Source of the DNA: Gordius sp. MW1
Taxonomy: Eukaryota > Nematomorpha > Gordioida > Gordea > Gordiidae
Length of the DNA stretch: 64,000 nucleotides
Direction of reading: 5' to 3'
NCBI GenBank assembly: GCA_964036665.1
Contig: OZ038529.1
Location: forward strand, 14,020,060 to 14,084,059
Below, in pieces: positions 61,501-64,000 of this stretch; the first letter of the stretch is position 1, and each line of letters begins with the position of its first letter. The translations under genes were made by a program, and so were the position numbers. The notes beneath the pieces are model-generated. The model saw only the letters and a program-made list of their open reading frames with translations. It was not told the origin of the DNA and made no database searches.

Positions 61501-64000
61501 AAACCACGTCTGAAAACGACAACTTTCATCGGATGAATACGGTTCAAAGAAAAATATGTGAAAAATTTTAAGGTAAAAATATTTATTTTTTTTGATTCTA
61601 TGTGAAAGAGCATGAAAAAATATATAAAAGTAAGCCAATTTGAGAATCCTATTATCTTCGATTGACTTCCGCAAAGAGGTTTTAAGATGTGAGAACTATT
61701 CATTTTGACAAAAGACAACGTTTTATTGTAGCGATTAGTTTGTTGTATCGCAACGTGAGTGCTTAATTTTTCAAAAATGCACTATGCGATCATGATTTTA
61801 AAGTAATAGTTTTCAGATTCTGATAAATTATTACTTGGGATCATAGAAACCACGTCTGAAAATGACAACTTTCATCTGATGAATACGGTCCAAAGAAAAA
61901 TATGTTAAAAATTTTGAGGTAAAAATATTTATTTTTTTCGATTCTATGTGAAAGAGCATGAAAAAATATATAAAAGTAAGCCAATTTGAGAATCGTATTA
62001 TCCTCGAGTGACTTCCGAAAAGAGATTTTAAGCTGCGAGAACTATCATTTTGACAAAAGACAACGTTTTATTGTTGCGATTAGTTTGTTGTATCGCAACG
62101 TGAGTGCTTAATTTTTCAAAAATGCACTATGCGATCATGATTTTAAAGTAATAGTTTTCTGATTCTGATAAATTTTTACTTTCTATCATCGAAACCACGT
62201 CTGAAAACGACAACTTTCATCGGATGCATACGGTTGAAAGAAAAATATGTGAAAAATTTTAGGTAAAAATATTTATTTTTTTCGATTCTATGTGAAAGAG
62301 CATGAAAAAATATATAAAAGTAAGCCAATTTGAGAATCCTATTATCCTCGATTGACTTCCGCAAAAAGGTTTTAAGCTGCGAGAACAATTCATTTTGACA
62401 AAAGACAACGTTTTATTGTTGCGATTAGTTTGTTGTATCGCAACGTGAGTGCTTAATTTTTGAAAATGACTCTATGCGATCATGATTTAAAAGTAATAGT
62501 TTTCAGATTCTGATAAATTTTTACTTGGGATCATAGAAACCACGTCTGAAAACGACAACTTTCATCGGATGAATACGGTTCAAAGAAAAATATGTGAAAT
62601 ATTTTGAGGTAAAAATATTTATTTTTTTCGATTCTATGTGAAAGAGCATGAAAAAATATATAAAAGTAAGCCAATTTGAGAATCCTATTATCCTCGATTG
62701 ACTTCCGAAAAGAGGTTTTAAGATGCGAGAACTATCATTTGACAAAAGGCAACGTTTTATTGTTGCGATTAGTTTGTTGTATCGCAACGTGATGCTTAAT
62801 TTTTGAAAATGGCTCTATGCGATCATGATTTAAAAGTAATAGTTTTCAGATTCTGATAAATTTTTACTTGGGATCATAGAAACCACGTCTGAAAACGACA
62901 TCTTTCAACGGATGAATACGGTTCAAAGAAAAATATGTGAAAAATTTTGAGGTAAAAATATTTATTTTTTTCAATTCTATGTGAAAGAGCATGAAAAAAT
63001 TTATAAAAGTAAGCCAATTTGAGAATCCTATTATCCTCGATTAACTTCCGAAAAGAGGTTTTAAACTGCGAGAACTATTCATTTTGACAAAAGACTACGT
63101 TTTATTGTTGCGATTAGTTTGTTGTATCGCAACGTGATGCTTATTTGAAAATGGCTCTATGCGATTATGATTTCAAAGTAATAGTTTTCAGATTCTGATA
63201 AATTATTACTTGGGATCATAGAAACCACGTCTGAAAACGACAACTTTCATCGGATGAATACGGTTCAAAGAAAAATATGTGAAAAATTTTAAGGTAAAAA
63301 TATTTATTTTTATTGATTCTATGTGAAAGAGCATGAAAAAATATATAAAAGTAAGCCAATTTGAGAATCCTATTATCTTCGATTGACTTCCGCAAAGAGG
63401 TTTTAAGCTGTGAGAACTATTCATTTTGACAAAAGACAACGTTTTATTGTAGCGATTAGTTTGTTGTATCGCAACGTGAGTGCTTAATTTTTCAAAAATG
63501 CACTATGCGATCATGATTTTAAAGTAATAGTTTTCTGATTCTGATAAATTTTTACTTTTTATCATCGAAATTACGTCTGAAAACGACAACTTTCATCGGA
63601 TGCATACGGTAAGAAAAATATGTGAAAAATTTTGAGGTAAAAATATTTATTTTTTTCGATTCTATGTGAAAGAGCATGAAAAAATATATAAAAGTAAGCC
63701 AATTTGAGAATCCTATTATCCTCGAGTGACTTCCGAAAAGAGGTTTTAAGCTGAGAGAACTATCATTTTGACAAAAGACAACGTTTTATTGTTGCGATTA
63801 GTTTGTTGTATCGCAACGTGAGTGTTTAATTTTTCAAAAATGCACTATGCGATCATGATTTTAAAGTAATAGTTTTCTGATTCTGATAAATTTTTACTTT
63901 CTATCATCGAAACCACGTCTGAAAACGACAACTTTCATCGGATGCATACGGTTGAAAGAAAAATATGTGAAAAATTTTAGGTAAAAATATTTATTTTTTT
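58283..64000. repeat. Alternating five- and six-monomer higher-order repeats, 17 monomers
   Basis: Monomer starts are 58283, 58546, 58892, 59235, 59577, 59920, 60265, 60609, 60954, 61297, 61639, 61985, 62329, 62675, 63018, 63360 and 63703 (cut at the window end). 59235-61296 is the six-member order f-e-a-b-c-d (2062 bp). 61297-63017 is the five-member order f-e'-b'-c-d (1721 bp). 63018 starts another f-e-a run. The five-member form is what remains if e, a and b collapse into the chimeric e' and b' monomers. Private changes include 'gaaagaacatg' (61267), 'aaatacgtt' (61212) and 'gagaacaattc' in c monomers. Confidence 0.83.

Larger units (their letters stand above)
1..64000. repeat. Satellite DNA array, ~342.5-bp monomer, 187 copies
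   Basis: The whole window consists of one monomer repeated head to tail in one orientation. I set each monomer start at the 'tttgag' that follows 'aagtaagccaa' or 'aagtaagccag' and located 187 starts; lengths are mostly 339-347 bp. Every monomer shares the same ordered blocks: the 'tcctcga' region, 'gaggttttaa', a CAAC/GTTG inverted-repeat region, 'atgcgat', 'gataaat', 'acgtctgaaaa', 'ttcat', 'ggtaaaaatattt', 'gagcat' and 'tataaaag'. No unrelated DNA interrupts the array and both ends continue beyond the window. This organisation is typical of eukaryotic constitutive heterochromatin. Chromosomal position and species cannot be told from the sequence, and I do not recognise the family. Confidence 0.98.

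Noticed and set aside
192..63439. Recurring minus-strand open frames of 60-106 codons, with a hydrophobic stretch resembling a membrane helix (e.g. 1570-1836, 32037-32333, 53035-53355)
   Set aside because: They are the same antisense stretch in each monomer. Frame and start shift with 1-2-base indels in the 'tcatttt' site, copies are broken by deletions without compensation, and AT-rich antisense DNA easily gives Phe/Ile/Leu runs. Nothing indicates coding constraint.
1..64000. CRISPR array
   Set aside because: Period is ~342 bp and whole monomers are similar; there is no short constant repeat with unique spacers and no cas genes.
1..64000. Ribosomal DNA spacer or 5S/tRNA tandem array
   Set aside because: No rRNA core, no 5S internal control region and no tRNA cloverleaf motifs are seen in the monomer.
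1..64000. Bacterial or viral origin of the repeat
   Set aside because: A 64-kb gene-free satellite with nested HORs is not a prokaryotic or viral arrangement, and no gene of either kind is present.
1..64000. Transposon-derived tandem array (LTR or terminal inverted repeats within the monomer)
   Set aside because: No monomer shows TG...CA ends with target duplications, terminal inverted repeats or a coding remnant; the short inverted repeat at monomer bases 89-115 is internal.

Overview
The window is a single, uninterrupted tandem array of an AT-rich satellite DNA. I count 187 head-to-tail monomers, all in the same orientation. The first starts at base 1 and the last is cut by the window end at base 64000. 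Monomer length is mostly 339-347 bp, with a mean of about 342.5 bp ((63703-1)/186). Hand-counted GC of the first monomer is about 30.5% (105/344). I find no credible protein gene, rRNA, tRNA, CRISPR array or transposable-element insertion. The many short open frames (60-106 codons, almost all on the minus strand) are the same frame recurring in each monomer, so I do not call them as genes.

Organism: this is eukaryotic heterochromatin, pericentromeric, centromeric or subtelomeric. I do not recognise the monomer as a named satellite family. CpG is not depleted (13 CpG in monomer 1 against about 8 expected from its C and G counts). That argues against a heavily CpG-methylated vertebrate or plant germline and leans weakly towards an insect or another invertebrate. 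This is inference only.

Monomer types: family A has a right half with 'ctttttatcatcg' and 'ggatgcatacgg'. Family B has 'cttgggatcatag' and 'gatgaatacgg'. B has sub-variants, including a C form with 'aaactgctc', 'gattatgat' and 'gaaacaacgtctg'. A and B alternate as ~685-690 bp dimers in several places, which suggests a dimeric ancestor.

Layout: 1-4124 is a mostly A/B dimeric stretch with a near-identical 690-bp dimer duplication at its start. 4125-9947 is a 17-monomer higher-order repeat (HOR) of 5823 bp. It is repeated almost exactly from 9948, where the second copy carries an extra 1373-bp four-monomer duplication (14054-15426). 15427-17812 is related tail material. 17813-20211 holds a 1371-bp four-monomer repeat. 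20212-25338 is a five-monomer repeat of ~1705-1710 bp rich in 339-bp monomers. 25339-31499 is made of rearranged pieces of the next HOR. 31500-44535 holds three tandem copies of a 12-monomer HOR (4119, 4798 and 4119 bp; the middle copy has two extra monomers), followed by a partial fourth copy to 46594. 46595-55191 is dominated by a five-monomer ~1720-bp HOR. 55192-58282 is a return of the 12-mer-type material. 58283-64000 alternates five- and six-monomer HORs (~1720 and 2062 bp) and opens with a monomer that has lost 81 bp.

There are no genes to work together. The biology here is array evolution: repeated unequal exchange and conversion at nested scales (monomer, dimer, 4-6-mer, 12-17-mer and ~11-17 kb segments). 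Many breakpoints and indels cluster at one conserved inverted repeat inside the monomer.
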